Both the position numbers and the translations under genes were made by a program. Below, one piece after another: positions 40,316 through 52,419 of a stretch of DNA of 64,000 nt (positions are counted from its first letter, which is position 1; each line of letters starts with the position of its first letter). The stretch lies in assembly GCF_963966145.1 (NCBI RefSeq), contig NC_091050.1, forward strand, positions 6,262,001 to 6,326,000. Direction: 5' to 3'. The stretch comes from Tenebrio molitor. Taxonomy: Eukaryota; Arthropoda; Insecta; Coleoptera; Tenebrionidae. The notes under the pieces were generated by a model. The model saw only the letters and a program-made list of their open reading frames with translations. It had not been told where the DNA came from and made no database searches.

Positions 40316-40865
40316 CCCACCTCCACCCGGCGGCACGGCAATTTTGCCGGAGTACACACACTATTACGGATAATACTATCAAGTAATAGTGCAGTGCTTA
40401 TCAACATAATTACCGGCGTCTCGCCTCCGCATTTTGACTTTTTTGTGTTTTATGTTCTGTGTCAATGTTAAGGAATTTCCTCACGATGTGACATGAGTAC
40501 AATAATATACCTTTTTGAATTTCAACCACCAATGTGTTCTCTAAGTCCAAAATTTTTAAATTTTTAAAAAGAGATTGGGGTACTATTCCTGTTGCTGAAA
40601 TTATAAATGGTAAAATCGAAATTTTTTCTAAACACCAAAGATTTCTCATAGCAACGGAGAGTTCTAAATATTTATTAATTTTTGTATTATATGTCTGTGT
40701 TATATTGTGTGAATTTGGAACAGCTATATCTAAAAGATATGCTTGCTTTCGTTGTTTATTTAAAATAATAATGTCTGGTCTGTTATGCTGAATGTGAATG
40801 TCAGTTAATGTTATACATACTTATATTATTATACCAACAAAATCCGATTTTAGGATAAATGGGAA
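40316..40865 (-). mobile_element. 5'-truncated LINE with RT C-terminal coding remnant
   Basis: On the minus strand a decayed frame contains DIHIQHNRPDIIIL, AYLLDIAVPNSHNI, KINKYLELSVAM and ISILPFIISATGIVPQSL. These are the hallmark blocks downstream of the reverse transcriptase in a widespread insect non-LTR retrotransposon group (R2/RTE-like: HNRPDIxxxD, LIDxxxPNxxN, VIPxVIGATGxVP). The frame ends at 40410 and is followed by a ~200-bp 3' UTR shared with 37474-37680. A frameshift near 40808 marks decay. Confidence 0.75.
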
Positions 40866-41943
40866 TTACCTAGATCAAATTAAAACAGCCGCTGGTCTGC
40901 GGTCAATTCCTTCATTTCAAACATCTGGAAATACCGATGAAACCTGAAACATAGCCTGCGCAGGTTCTTCCACCGGAAATCCAAAAAAAAAAACAGAAGG
41001 CATAATTACTTAAGAATTATTTTGAAGAATAAAAATCTTTTAGTTCTTTTAGTTTTGAATTATTCAACAGCATATGAAGTTATCATTTCCATTAAGAATA
41101 AAAAAAAATTAAAATCAAATTGAAATATGAAAGACTTATAAGATGCGTAACATATTAATTCCACAGCCTAATTTACGATAAATAAAGTACATAAATGAGA
41201 GTTGTACTTTGGTTCGTTCGAAAGGTTTTTCATCCGAATGCAAATTCGACAGAATGAATGCACGGTTTTGTTCATGTTTCTGCAGACACCACTCCGAACA
41301 TTGCAGAAAAGTCAGCTCATTAAATGCTTTTGGGGTTAGTAAGTCTGAAGGTGCTCTGCCTCCAAGCCCCCAAGAGCGTTGTTCAAGATTCGAATATACT
41401 CGTACTATCTCAAATAGCATAAAAATGATAAGAAATGGACAGAAAAATTATTAACATTGACTGAACAATAAAAGAATTATCAAAAATATCTTAGGTAATA
41501 CAATTTGATTTTCAATTTTAATGTAAAGAGGTTTATAAGTAGAACACGAATAAAATATATTAGTAAGGTTTGTATAGATTTCCGTAAAGAACTTATACAC
41601 TTTTAATCAATTAATTTACAAAGGATATGTTGCTTAATACTTAATAGTACTGTAGGCAACACAAAATACACCGTGCAAAGAGAATTTCACCAATGCAGAA
41701 CATTTCTCATAATACAGGGTTATTCACGTAAGATGACGATACTGACCAGGTAAAAATACAACCCAAAATACACCTGACAAAGCATTCATTTTGTTTTGGT
41801 ATTTAAAAATTAAATCAGGAATCCAAGTAGGTACTTTATTCATTTAAAAGGTATATCTGTCATTGCATTTTTCGTTCGTATTTAAAATTTGAAAAGGTTT
41901 TCGAACGATGACAGAACTGTTGAGATTTGGGAAAATTAAAGTA
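40866..41943. other. Intergenic, nothing firmly recognised
   Basis: Contains a GC-richer patch at 41210-41400 covered by open frames on both strands, with no protein I recognise, and a CAGGGTTATTCACG terminus-like sequence near 41715. Confidence 0.4.
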
Positions 41944-42443
41944 CACTGACCGGCACAAAAAACGACTCACTTTGAATTTTATTAATATAATTAAGTAATT
42001 CATTGTCTTAGAAATTTTTTTTGATATCATGTTGTATTGATAAGTGTTATTTAAGTTATTCTTTGTCAAAGAATATTCGACAAACAAAACATTAAACACA
42101 GAAAATAAAATTTTAATAAAAAAAAAAATAAAAGCAATTTTCCAGAAAAAAATTTATGTCATGAAAAATTGCCAAAATTTGAACAGCATGTGGAGTTAGT
42201 ATCTCGTATTGTCACATTAAATCTTTTAACACGTAAATCAACCGACAAAAACACAACGTGGAGAAACGCAAATTTTCTAATTATTTATTTAAACAAAACA
42301 ATACGGTTGCCATGGTGACCATAGCACTCCCGATCATTGAAAATATCCCAATTTAACTATAATAAAGAAAAATAAGCACAAATGTAATTTCAAGATCCTT
42401 TATTAAAGAAATCATAATGAGTCGTTTTTTGTGCCGGTGAGTG
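41944..42443. mobile_element. Tc1/mariner-type MITE, 500 bp
   Basis: Ends CACTGACCGGCACAAAAAAC and (inverted) CACTCACCGGCACAAAAAAC, continuing GACTCA: 26-bp terminal repeats with one mismatch, flanked by TA on both sides as expected for the superfamily. No transposase ORF. One of the best-preserved elements in the window. Confidence 0.9.
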
Positions 42444-42450
42444 TATTATA

Positions 42451-42932
42451 CAGTGAGTTTTTTTTAAGACTGGCCATAGGGTTTTACATGCTAATTTTTC
42501 AACCCCCTGTTAACTTTTGTTCCGATGAAAATATTCAAACCATTTTTGGAACAAAGTTGGAAGATTTTTTAAACTATCGGATAGATTACAATTCAATATC
42601 CAAAACTGTCGAAAAAGTTGTGAAAAAACAAAAAAATATTTTTTAGCGCGCCGAAAGCGTCCAAAAATGGAGATCGTCAGGTGCTGGTTGAGCCGACAAT
42701 GGCGCTACTCTGGCGGCCGCTCGACCTACTATTATTTCTGCGCCCTAAAAATATTTTTTTTACAACTTTTTCGACAGTTTGGGATATTGAATTGTAATCT
42801 ATCCGATGGTTTAAAAAATCTTCCAACTTTGTTCCAAAAGTGGTTTGAATATTTTTATCGGAACAAAAGTTAACAGGGGGTTGAAAAATTAGCATGTAAA
42901 ACCCTATGGCCAGTCTTAAAAAAAACTCACTG
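42451..42932. mobile_element. Foldback element, ~480 bp, TA-flanked
   Basis: Starts CAGTGAGTTTTTTTTAAGAC and ends in its inverse, with TATA on both flanks. Arms of about 190 bp match nearly base for base (for example AAGTTGGAAGATTTTTTAAA mirrored at 42806-42830) around a ~100-bp GC-rich centre. ORFs on both strands are by-products of the palindrome. It starts only seven bases after the preceding element. Confidence 0.9.
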
Positions 42933-43925
42933 TATAATAAGTATTAAAATTGAAACTGGTTGTTGAAAGCAGTGTGGTCAAAACAAACAAATCAGGCATT
43001 GTAAATTATCGCTCACGTCGTAGAGGAATTCTGTGTTAATGAGCATTCAATGCGTGGGCATAGACAATTTGTGGTCTCAAACGCTACTTTAAGTAATTCT
43101 AATTTAATGAATTTTAGACGTTGGAATTATAATTGTGCATTTTATCATTATTAACTGATAATGGAGCAAATGTCTATAATAAACAAGAGCAACATTTTAC
43201 ATTCGTAAGAATGGTAATTTTCCAGCTTTATTGCCAAACGCGACGGCACAGGTAGGCAGATTTTTCGCGGAAATATCAAAGAAACGTCAACGATCTGTTC
43301 TGGTTAACCTAGAAAACAACTTTTAAGGTTTTACCATTAAAGATAAGTTAATCAATTAATTAATTTTTAATAGACTTTTCGAGAGGTAGACAACCAATAG
43401 AATCACTTTTCATAGGAAGCACAATTATCGGTACGACACAAAGCACGACAAACGTTTCGATAAAACAAAAGATGAGATAGCACTCTTGATTTGTTTTCTT
43501 TTTGATCACTTTGTAGTTAAAACAAATTCTACTCCTAAAAATTCAACCTCATCCTGGCAACGAGACACAGAGTAGATAATCCACTGCGTAGAAACATTTA
43601 TTTGCTACGTAATCTAGTTAATAAACTAAAACAATATATATCAAAGAGTTTTTTGGTTTTTGATTGTTTTTTAAGGGTTTCTTTTTTATTTTAAGAAAGC
43701 CAAACAACTATTTTTACTTCTACACAGGCTTCTGTTGGGACGAATAATAATAAAAAACAAGAAATAAGAAAAAGTGATATCGCTACAAATTAAGTCCCTT
43801 GTACCTTATTCCCGTCAAATGAATTGTAAACATAAAACTGACTTTCATGACATAGTATAATAATATTGTATGCAAAGCAAACAGAACTGTCTAAGGCGAT
43901 ACGGTAAGGACTTCAAATGCTATAG
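42933..43925. other. Intergenic, nothing recognised
   Basis: AT-rich DNA between the foldback element and a LINE remnant; no feature seen. Confidence 0.4.
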
Positions 43926-44215
43926 AACATTAATTGTATTGTATTCAACACTTGTTCGGCACATTCTTGAGTATGGTTCTGTGGTTTGGGCGACCTTTTA
44001 CAGAGTTCACATACATGGAATTGAATCTGTTCAAAAATTATTTATATGATATGATAAAATACTCCATAGGGGTAATTTCTACGGACATGACATATTTTTT
44101 TCAGTGATATCATTTAGTCTACAACCTGATGAAAGGACCTTTTGTTCTGAATTCTATTCGTCAGGATTCTTTGTCTCCTGAGTGTTTATTGTAAATTAAT
44201 CTTTCGATTCCTATG
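43926..44215 (+). pseudogene. Jockey/CR1-like LINE remnant (end of RT ORF)
   Basis: The plus strand reads LYSTLVRHILEYGSVVWATF then YRVHIHGIESVQKLF. This matches the LVRxxLEYaSxVWxPxYxxxIxxIExVQRxF block downstream of the reverse transcriptase in Jockey- and CR1-type retrotransposons. A stop follows, and after a frame change SLSPECLL resembles the next conserved PELL segment. Strongly decayed. Confidence 0.65.
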
Positions 44216-44762
44216 AGTTAATAAAAAAAATATAATTTATTAATACAAGAATTATCCTCTGTACATTAGAATACAAAATATATTGTACTACGATGACCAT
44301 AAAAAAAAAGAAAAAAGTATGTATCTACAAATCATGTGTGCAATTTCTAGAAATTGACAATAGAACAAGATTCGAGTTTAGTTAAATGGCGTTTTCAACT
44401 AAACTCGAATAAATTGGCATAAAAAATTTTTTTTAAAACATTGCGAGTTTTGGTTGCATACTTCTTCATCAATATTTTGTAATATGTATATCTTTAATGA
44501 AAATTTCACATTAAAATAGTATTATCTGTTTCTTGAAACTGAAATCGAACAACTTTCAAATTTTACTTGTTTCGTTACTGACCGTCGTTAATTTTTCAAG
44601 TGTAATCAATTATTATCGATAATTAAAGCCATTAAATCATTTTGTATTCATCACAGTAGACACTTCCTTTATAATTCGTGTATCTGTTTTATTAATTTTA
44701 TCGAACCATTCTCAAATATTATCGCAACAACTTATTTCCAGTCCAAGGACTTGACTTCCCCA
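44216..44762. other. Intergenic upstream of gene F
   Basis: AT-rich sequence ending at the gene F promoter; nothing else recognised. Confidence 0.4.
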
Positions 44763-44796
44763 TATAAAACTTTTTGCTTTTGAAGAGACTCGCAGT
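44763..44796 (+). promoter_or_regulatory. Core promoter of gene F (TATA plus initiator)
   Basis: TATAAAA at 44763-44769 and a GCAGT initiator-like site at 44792-44796, 30 bp downstream: the normal arthropod spacing. The start codon follows 73 bp after the initiator. Confidence 0.55.
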
Positions 44797-44868
44797 ATTT
44801 GATACCTTCGACGACCGCATCGTGTAATAAACCCGATAAGTTTTTACTTTCTGGTGTTATCAAACAAT

Positions 44869-47800
44869 ATGTTATTAGATATAGTTGTATTTTTTGTGGG
44901 AGCAGCTTGCCTTGCATCCGCGGCACTACGTAAGTAAATTTTTTAATTATTATCAGGTCAATTATTTGCGTTATTCATCAGTTATTGAGTAATTTCTATA
45001 AAATTAAATCTACTTCGATATTATTTGTAAACTACCAGCGTCAATGTCCCTTGCATAATTTACGTGCACCGGCATTTTAAATATCAGATTATGTATTACT
45101 TCTTATAAAATTAGGTATGTCAACTCAATTTTTATGAGTAACCTTACAATGAAAATATTTTCAGCATAATTCAAATTAATAATTGTAATTTAATAAATAA
45201 AATTTCATATTTAAATTACTTTTAGTGCCAAATTTTTGGTTAGTGCTTATTGTAAGTATTTTATTTTTTATGCTACTCTATGACAAGTGACAAGTATCTT
45301 ATTTCAATTATCTTTTATGCAAAATTGTTTAAATGCAGAAAATCATCTCAAATCAAAAGATTCTTTCATATAAATACTTCCAATTACCTATTGACAAACT
45401 GGTTGTGTAAGTGAAAGTGATAACCTAAATTTAATAAGTCACAAGTATTTAAATGACACAAAAAATAATAATATTGTCGTTTATTTTTTCTCAAAAATTA
45501 AAGTCAATATTATGTTAATATAAACGTCATCATTTGTAGACTAATGACATTTATTGACGTACCAGGAAGATAAACATTATATTTTCACGGTAGGAAGGTA
45601 TTACGGCCTTCATCCAAATGTTTAAATTTTACGAAACAGAACTGTTTTACATATTATTATTTTAAACAAATTAATACCATTTGATTTCTCAATTCTTTTA
45701 GAATGTTAAATTAAAATTGGACCAGGAAGATAATAAAACTTAACAACTATGGACATGTGTGTTTTGACAAGTTAAAAGGGGCACGGCATCGAGCCCGGAT
45801 ATATTTATCATTACGGATGTATTATATAGGGTTATTATAAATGATTGTACTTGAAGCAGGCCATGCCCATGTTATCAAATCTTTGCCGCTTTCACGTGAA
45901 CTGTCAATTGTTGTAGCTGTCACTGTCATTTCTTAGGTGAACAGTGCGGTGATGAGGATTTTATTTATTTATTTTTTTAAATTAACGATTGAATCCAAAA
46001 ATATTGAGTTGTTTTGCACCTAATTTAACTCCTGTGTGTGAACGGTGTGTACTCACTTATTCACATCGTTTTGATGTTTTTTATATGGAGCGGCAACCAT
46101 AAATTTTACATTTAGTTTTTCGCCTACTTGGACTACAATCATTTATAATAATAACCCAACATTTTTTAATGGTTTAAAAGACTAATATTTTAAAATGATT
46201 ACAATAGATGTGTTTTCAAATATGTAAAACATTTTTTTTTCTTTCAGTGGATAATAATTTTAGCATGCTTTCGTTTTGACGGAAATACATAGATAAATAA
46301 CTTCAATCAAAGTAATAATAAAATTAAAAGTTATAATGAAGTACTCAAGGTTGTAATGAATTTATAATTATCTATTAAACACTTTAACTGTCATTTAAAA
46401 CAAAGACAGCAAAATGTTTTACTACAATAAGTTCGTCATGCTGTGTTTTTATGGGTATTTCACCCTAGTTATATTCTTTTCCATTTTCAGTGGTGTGAAA
46501 CATAAAAAAGGTAAGAACGTTCACATATCCTCAAATTGACAGACGAAATATAATAAAACAAATTGCGTTGTTTATGTTCATCAATAATTGCTGCTGCTAT
46601 TAGAAAATCATCGGCTAGAATCAATATGTCCATCGTTCAAGTACGTTCTGTACATTTTTTGAATATAAATAATGCAACCTTCGTAATGAAGTTGCATTGT
46701 GTTGCACACATTTTCTTTTATTGGCGCAACATACTTGTATTTCCCAAGCAAAAATAAAATTCTTAAAATGTAGAATGACAATAGTAATGTAATTTTTATT
46801 TTATAAAGATATAAATATCCCACTATATTAAATCATGTTACTTTGACATAATAATTTTGCAATAGGTATCTTCTAATACACGTAGAAAATTGGAATTACG
46901 TCACAATAACCTTGTACTTCATGCCAAGGAAATTGTTACAATATGATTGAATTAAATCATTAAATAAAAATTCCACTGATTTGTAAAAATAAATTACTGT
47001 TGTTTCAGCCCCGTATATTAAAGTTTGTACATCATCAGAAAAAAATCTTACAAACTGCATCATCGATTCAGTGAACCTTTTGAGACCGAAGCTGAAAGAG
47101 GGAATTTCGGAACTGAACGTGCCGCCCATCGAACCACTGCTGCTAGATGAAGTAAAGCTGCGAAGCGGTCCAAGTAATGCAAAAATAAACGCCAACATTA
47201 CTAACATAAAAGTATGGGGACCTTCAGGGTTTGAGATTTTGGAACTTAAGTAAGTAACTTTATTCCCACAAATATTTCAATTCTATTATTTTATGACAGT
47301 GTAAGTGTTTTCCTTGATGCAGGAAATTGTGGAAAACCTTCACCTTAAAAGTTCTATAATAAAATGATACATTAATCTTCCTTTCAGACCAAATTTGCCA
47401 AAAGCCAAGTTTGCTTTCAAAGTAACAATTCCTGCCTTACATTTTGAAGGTGACTACGACATTGACATGAAGATTCTTGTTTTGGAGTATAAAGGAGTCG
47501 GCCCCATTACAGGAAACTTCAGTAAGTTTAGATACTGGACTGTATTTCCTTTTATGTAATCATATTTTTCAGCAAACTATAATTTTGATTGTATCCTAAA
47601 AGGAAAGAAAGTCCAAAAAGATGGACAAGAATATTTAAAATTTGATAAAATGCGTTTAAAGTTACACATCGGACATTCCCGCATTTCACTAGGAAACCTA
47701 TTTCATGGCGACCCAGTCATTGGTAGAGCGACAAATGACGTAATTAATGACAATACAGATTTGTTTATCAACGAGATTAAGCCCGTTTTAGAAAATTCGT

Positions 47801-47871
47801 TGGCTGAGAAATTTACAGACATTGCCAATAAAATTACATTAAAGTTCACCTATAAAGAACTGTTTCCTTAA
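44869..47871 (+). CDS. JHBP/takeout-family secreted protein, gene F (last intron lost)
   Basis: Predicted secreted ligand carrier. Exons 44869-44929, 47009-47249, 47388-47521, 47573-47871; sum 735 nt = 244 aa. First exon MLLDIVVFFVGAACLASAAL is a good signal peptide; the mature protein starts PPYIKVC with Cys27 and Cys37. LLRPKLKEGISELNVPPIEP, ISLGNLFHGDPVIG and the ending YKELFP are family blocks. The usual intron after the NLFNGD motif is absent: the reading frame runs straight on as RATNDVINDN, so exons 4 and 5 are fused (299 nt, against 150+~150 elsewhere). Intron 1 is 2.1 kb, contains a MITE (45829-46157), and offers a second possible first exon at 46414-46510. AATAAA at 47955-47960. Confidence 0.92.
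45829..46157. mobile_element. TIR element in gene F intron 1
   Basis: GGGTTATTATAAATGATTGT at the left is mirrored by ACAATCATTTATAATAATAA plus CCC at the right (one 3-bp indel). 329 bp, no ORF. A MITE. Confidence 0.75.
46414..46510 (+). other. Possible alternative first exon of gene F
   Basis: ATG opens 32 codons (MFYYNKFVMLCFYGYFTLVI ...) with a long hydrophobic run and ends in AAAAAG|GTAAGA, a strong donor, in phase 1: exactly the phase required to join 47009. Joined, it would give 256 aa with Ala-Pro-Tyr at the junction. No TATA box seen. It could also be the stranded first exon of a lost paralogue, or chance. Confidence 0.4.
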
Positions 47872-48040
47872 TTTTGCTGCACACATTGCTGTGACATTTT
47901 GTTTCATTATGAATTATATTTCTTTTTTTAATAGTGCTTTTAATTTTTCCCCAAAATAAAAATTTAGGTTAAGAGTAGATAACTATATTTTAAACAGATT
48001 ATTTGGTAATATGGTTGTTTGGTAGTTTATTTTGAATAAC
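47872..48040. other. 3' UTR of gene F
   Basis: Includes AATAAA at 47955-47960, about 85 nt after the stop. Confidence 0.55.
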
Positions 48041-48326
48041 TTTTTTCTACAACCGTCAAAAAAACGCGACATTTATGCATCATTATCAAGTCGCAAAGTA
48101 TGTCATTTTTTGATAGATCAAAAATAGTTGTCAAAAAGTTTCCTTAGATGTTTTAATTTTGTTTTCACTGTTTTTACGATGGAAAAAAAAATTAAAACAT
48201 CCAAGGAAAATTTTACAAAAATTCGTAACCAAGTAACCAGCGCAAGCGGGCAAATTGAATGTCTGATCGTTTTGTAGTAAGTATGAATTTTATTAGCAAA
48301 GGTTTAAAAAGCGGTTGTAGAAAAAA
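48041..48326. mobile_element. Short TIR element (MITE), 286 bp
   Basis: TTTTTTCTACAACCG at 48041-48055 is inverted at 48312-48326. A second inverted pair inside (CCTTAGATGTTTTAATTTT / AAATTAAAACATCCAAGG) forms an internal hairpin. Confidence 0.7.
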
Positions 48327-48334
48327 TAGTGTTT

Positions 48335-48448
48335 GTATTTCGTGCGCAAGATAATTGTTTTGTTGGCGCATTCGAACGAGTTTGAAGTCTCGATCAAAAA
48401 CTCATTCTCATGCGCCAACAAAAAACAATCATTTTGCGCACTTAATAC
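48335..48448. repeat. Hairpin repeat, ~114 bp
   Basis: Arms GTGCGCAAGATAATTGTTTT...TTGGCGCA and TGCGCCAACAAAAAACAATC...GCGCAC pair over ~35 bp. Architecture resembles the hairpin at 37869-38000. Confidence 0.7.
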
Positions 48449-49400
48449 AAAATAGTTATTTGGATAACTAGTCCAGAAAATGATATATTCATGCCGCCGG
48501 CCGTTATCGACGGTTTTGCATCATTCAAAATCCGCCGGGAACGTTAAATTCCCGGCCTAGAACTTAAAAAAGTGACCTTGGTTAAAAATTCGCTAGAGAA
48601 TGGGCTGGCAGCATTGATTCTTAAATGTCAATAAAGTTTGACATGGAAGTTACTTTGGTTGAATTAATTAATAATAATTTTTTACTTTTTAAAAATGATT
48701 TAAATTTGTCGGCATGAAAAATTTTGTGGATTACACGTCCAGAAAATGTTTTGGGAGTGCTCGTGTCGCTCGCCGCGGCTAGCGCCTTGGCTACGCAATA
48801 CCACTCACACTCGCAAAATAACTATTGTGTCGAGTGTTTAGCATATTGTTTGAAAACTTAATTAAAGGTAATTCCTAACTAACGTAAAATCATTTTGTTA
48901 TCGATTTTTCACTGCAAGGTTTTAAAATATGGTTACAGTAGTTGTGAATATCTGAGTAAAAAAACTTAAATTATTTTGTAATTTAAAAGCCATAACATAA
49001 ATTTAATAATACGTATTTATAAGAATGAATTAAGAAGCTATTAAATAGTGCTTAAAATATCAGTAAACTAATTCCTATAGTAATTTGTTATTTTATATTT
49101 CATTGAATTTTACTCAAATTCGTAGAAGAATCGAAATGATTCAATCAGTGGAGCATTTGAACTAAACATAAAGTCATCTATCTTCGATACTTCGTATCTT
49201 GACAGTGTCGTTCCAAGATATGAATCAATTATAATGCAACAAAACATTTCAATTTAACTTAATTCCGTCCCAAACGAGATACTTCTGGAAGCTCTAATAA
49301 ATCGAAACATAAATAGCCGCAAAAACGTTTTAAAAACTGAGAATCACAACGTCTTACTATGAATGAAATAGCCCAAAAACACTTTAAATACACAGAGACA
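48449..49400. other. Repeat-like intergenic stretch
   Basis: The word GTCCAGAAAATG occurs twice (48471 and 48740), the perfect 7-bp-arm palindrome CCGGGAACGTTAAATTCCCGG lies at 48535-48555, and a GC-rich patch follows at 48755-48800. Probably old mobile sequence; not classified. Confidence 0.4.
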
Positions 49401-49960
49401 CAAAAACGCCTCTTCCACGCCGGAGTGACTTTGGAATGAATTGGTGGGTTCCGCCTCTCGATGCACGTGGTCTCGAAAAAGACCATCGTGTTTTTATCTA
49501 GCTCGCTTTTACGGAGCTGTAGAGCTGTAAAGGGAGAGGAGAGGAGTGAACAAAACGAACACGTTTAGAGTGTGAACGAAAGTGTAGGAATTTCGGGCGG
49601 CGTCACCTATTTATCACAAAGTTGGCACCAAACGCTGCATGAACGGAGCCCGCTCATTGACCGACCAATGAGCGTGCAGAGTACCCCGAAAAAAACCGGG
49701 ACACAACGCTGTCCGGTATCAATTAAAGATATTGAATTTGTTGACTTATTTATCTTATATCAATAATATAAATTTATCGTATGCAAATGTTGTAGTAATT
49801 GAACTGTATTAGCTGTAAGGTTCATATTACTCATTCTCTTGTGAAGGCGGCCATCGCAGAGCTCTCGATTGCTTATATTACACCAATGGCAATGCAGTGC
49901 AAAGTTGCGTTGCTAGGGCAACGTGACGTTTCACCCATCCACATTTAGTCTGGGTTGCGC
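49401..49960. other. GC/CpG-richer island, promoter-like
   Basis: This stretch is markedly richer in G, C and CpG than its AT-rich surroundings, with an inverted CCAAT pair (CATTGACCGACCAATG at 49656-49671), GAAC/GAA-type words and a GCGCGCGCG run at 49957-49966. No coding frame with recognisable protein. It could be an unassigned promoter/first exon or the end of a mobile element. Confidence 0.3.
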
Positions 49961-52419
49961 GCGCGAAAAACCGCTGGAATTATTCTTGAGAATAAGGGAT
50001 TGTTTTGAGCAAAACTGTTTAATTTTCACCAAAACAAATGCATTAACATTATTTTTTTTAAAATCCTTCTTCAACTGACTATAAAAAGGTACAAATTTGT
50101 ACAAAAAAAATTTTTTGTCGTCTTGTTTTAATTAATATCTCCTATCACAGAATCCTAAAAAAAACGTGCAGACAATGAGAGGGCACCATACATTAGACGA
50201 CGGTCATACTACCACAACAAATAGCACCCCTAACCATACGGCACACAGTCTCACCTTCCATGCCATGCCGTTGAAAAGGACAGATTTTGTCACTGACAAC
50301 GAAGTACAGTTAAGTTAAATTAACTTAACAACGATCATAAGCCAAAAGTGAGATTTATCACTGAACGCCTTAGAATTCCATTGCTGGTCTCCCTGAATCC
50401 TCCCACCAATTTTTGATATCCATGATTTGCTGTTAGAGGTTAGAGGTCTACCTATAATAATGGATGACCTGTGTATTGAATACGTTTGAAGTAAAATTGT
50501 TTACAGTGTTCTGTAATGTTGATCATTTCTTTAAGTCATAAATTTAATAATTAATTCAATTCATCAAAGGATGGCGCAGCAGTCGATAACTATACTATGT
50601 AACTATAACTACCGTCCGATCATTTAAAAAATAAATCGGGTTTGCTTTGGAACACGCCGACTCGATTTATTTTTTAATTGATCGCACCGTATAAGTTTTA
50701 TGAAATTTAGATAAAAATTGGGATTTAATTTCTTGTCTTGTACAAAAAATAGTCTAATAGTACTAGCATACATTGTGACAATGAATTATAATTATCATTA
50801 GGATTTGTACTATTTTAATTAGCATGAATTTAGAAGTGCATTAAAAAATTGATAAATAAAATAAAAGTAGGTAATAAAACTTTAGAAAATATGTAAATAT
50901 TTTCAGCTTTTATGTAGATTTTTTAAATTTCATATAAGAGAAGGCTAATTTCACGTTTAATATGTAAGGCGTCAAGGTTAAAACAAAGTTTTAAGTATTC
51001 TTTTTTTTGGTTATTTACATAAAGTAAGAAAACTTGTTCCTACGCTACGCTTTGATTCTTGGTATACAGAAAAAGTCGAATTTGGTTCAGGTAGATACAA
51101 TGCTCAAAATAAGACAACTAAAGCATTAAGTTTTAAATTATTGGGTTTATGACGATTTTAAAATCGTTTTAATTCTTCTAGATAAAAATAATTTGATATT
51201 TATTTTATTCAATATCAACCGCTCAAATAATCAGTAGCAAAATCTAAATCGTCCAGATTTTTTATCGCTAAAGCAAGTTGCAACATTAGTATTATAATGT
51301 CTGTCTCAAATTATTGAAGTTTGGCATATCAATATTAATAAATAATGCATCACTATTTGTTTTATTTACAACTACAATGTGAAGTCATGTCACGATTCGT
51401 TCTATGGTTCTATCCCAATATAAAATTTATTATTATTATTATTTTCAAGGACACTTTTTACTTAACACCGATAATATGGTTCCAAATTCTCGATTACATT
51501 GTAAATTGTTGCAAAATAGAATTGAATTACTTTAGAAAAACAATCATCGGTATTTGTAGTTATTCCACTGTTGCCATCGTTAAATAATTTATGGCAGCAA
51601 TTTGACATAAATAATAATGAATAAGTTCTTTAGAAGTATATAATTAGTGCATTCGTGCAGGACATTGCGTGGTAATGATTTTTAGACATTTAATCGTAAT
51701 CCCTTCTTGACATTCATTTAATTTCCAAATCAAGATTTTTTTAAATAATATAATTTGTATCAACGAAGACTTCAAAATTGTGTGTATGATTACATAAAGA
51801 AAAAGTTAATGTAGAAAAACTTTCTTTTATATAATGGTTGCGCTTCCTGTTAGTTAAAATAATTACGAGAAATCATTACTTATTAAATAAAAAAACAGTG
51901 CAAATAAAAAAAAAATAACATGGCGATTTTATATTCTTTATAAATGACGTATTATGGAATTAGTTTAAGGTAAACTTCAAGTTTAACCACTTAAGTGGGG
52001 TATAGAAATATAAAAGATCAAGGATTACTTGTTCGTCTCCTTTGTAATACAGTATGCTGATTACAGACCAGTCAATCAAAGCAGTTGATTGCACCAATCA
52101 AAAAAATGTAATTTTGACAATACAAATAAAAATGTATTATAATTGATGCATATACATATAAGGTAATTACAAAAAAGAAAATATATACAGAGAAACAAAA
52201 TTTACTTATAGGAAATTTGAAATATTTATTAATACCAAACATTAGTACGTAGCAGTGATTTTACAGTTTTTTCTAAGTTACAGTAGATATACTGCGAATA
52301 CTGTCCCTGTTGAGTAGTAAAAGCTAAGTAAAAGACATTGGATACCATGCAAGTCAATGTGTAAATTACTGAGTCGACAGATTACCGCAAGCTCCAAACC
52401 CCAGTTCAGCTTGACTACC
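49961..52419. other. Intergenic; one hairpin, no gene
   Basis: AT-rich. A hairpin at about 50608-50685 pairs GATCATTTAAAAAATAAATC with GATTTATTTTTTAATTGATC around a GC-richer loop. The 80-codon frame at 51345-51587 is low-complexity and unrecognised. Confidence 0.45.

Noticed and set aside
42431..42895. Mirror-image ORFs on both strands
   Set aside because: Same protein read from the two arms of the foldback element; an artefact of the palindrome.
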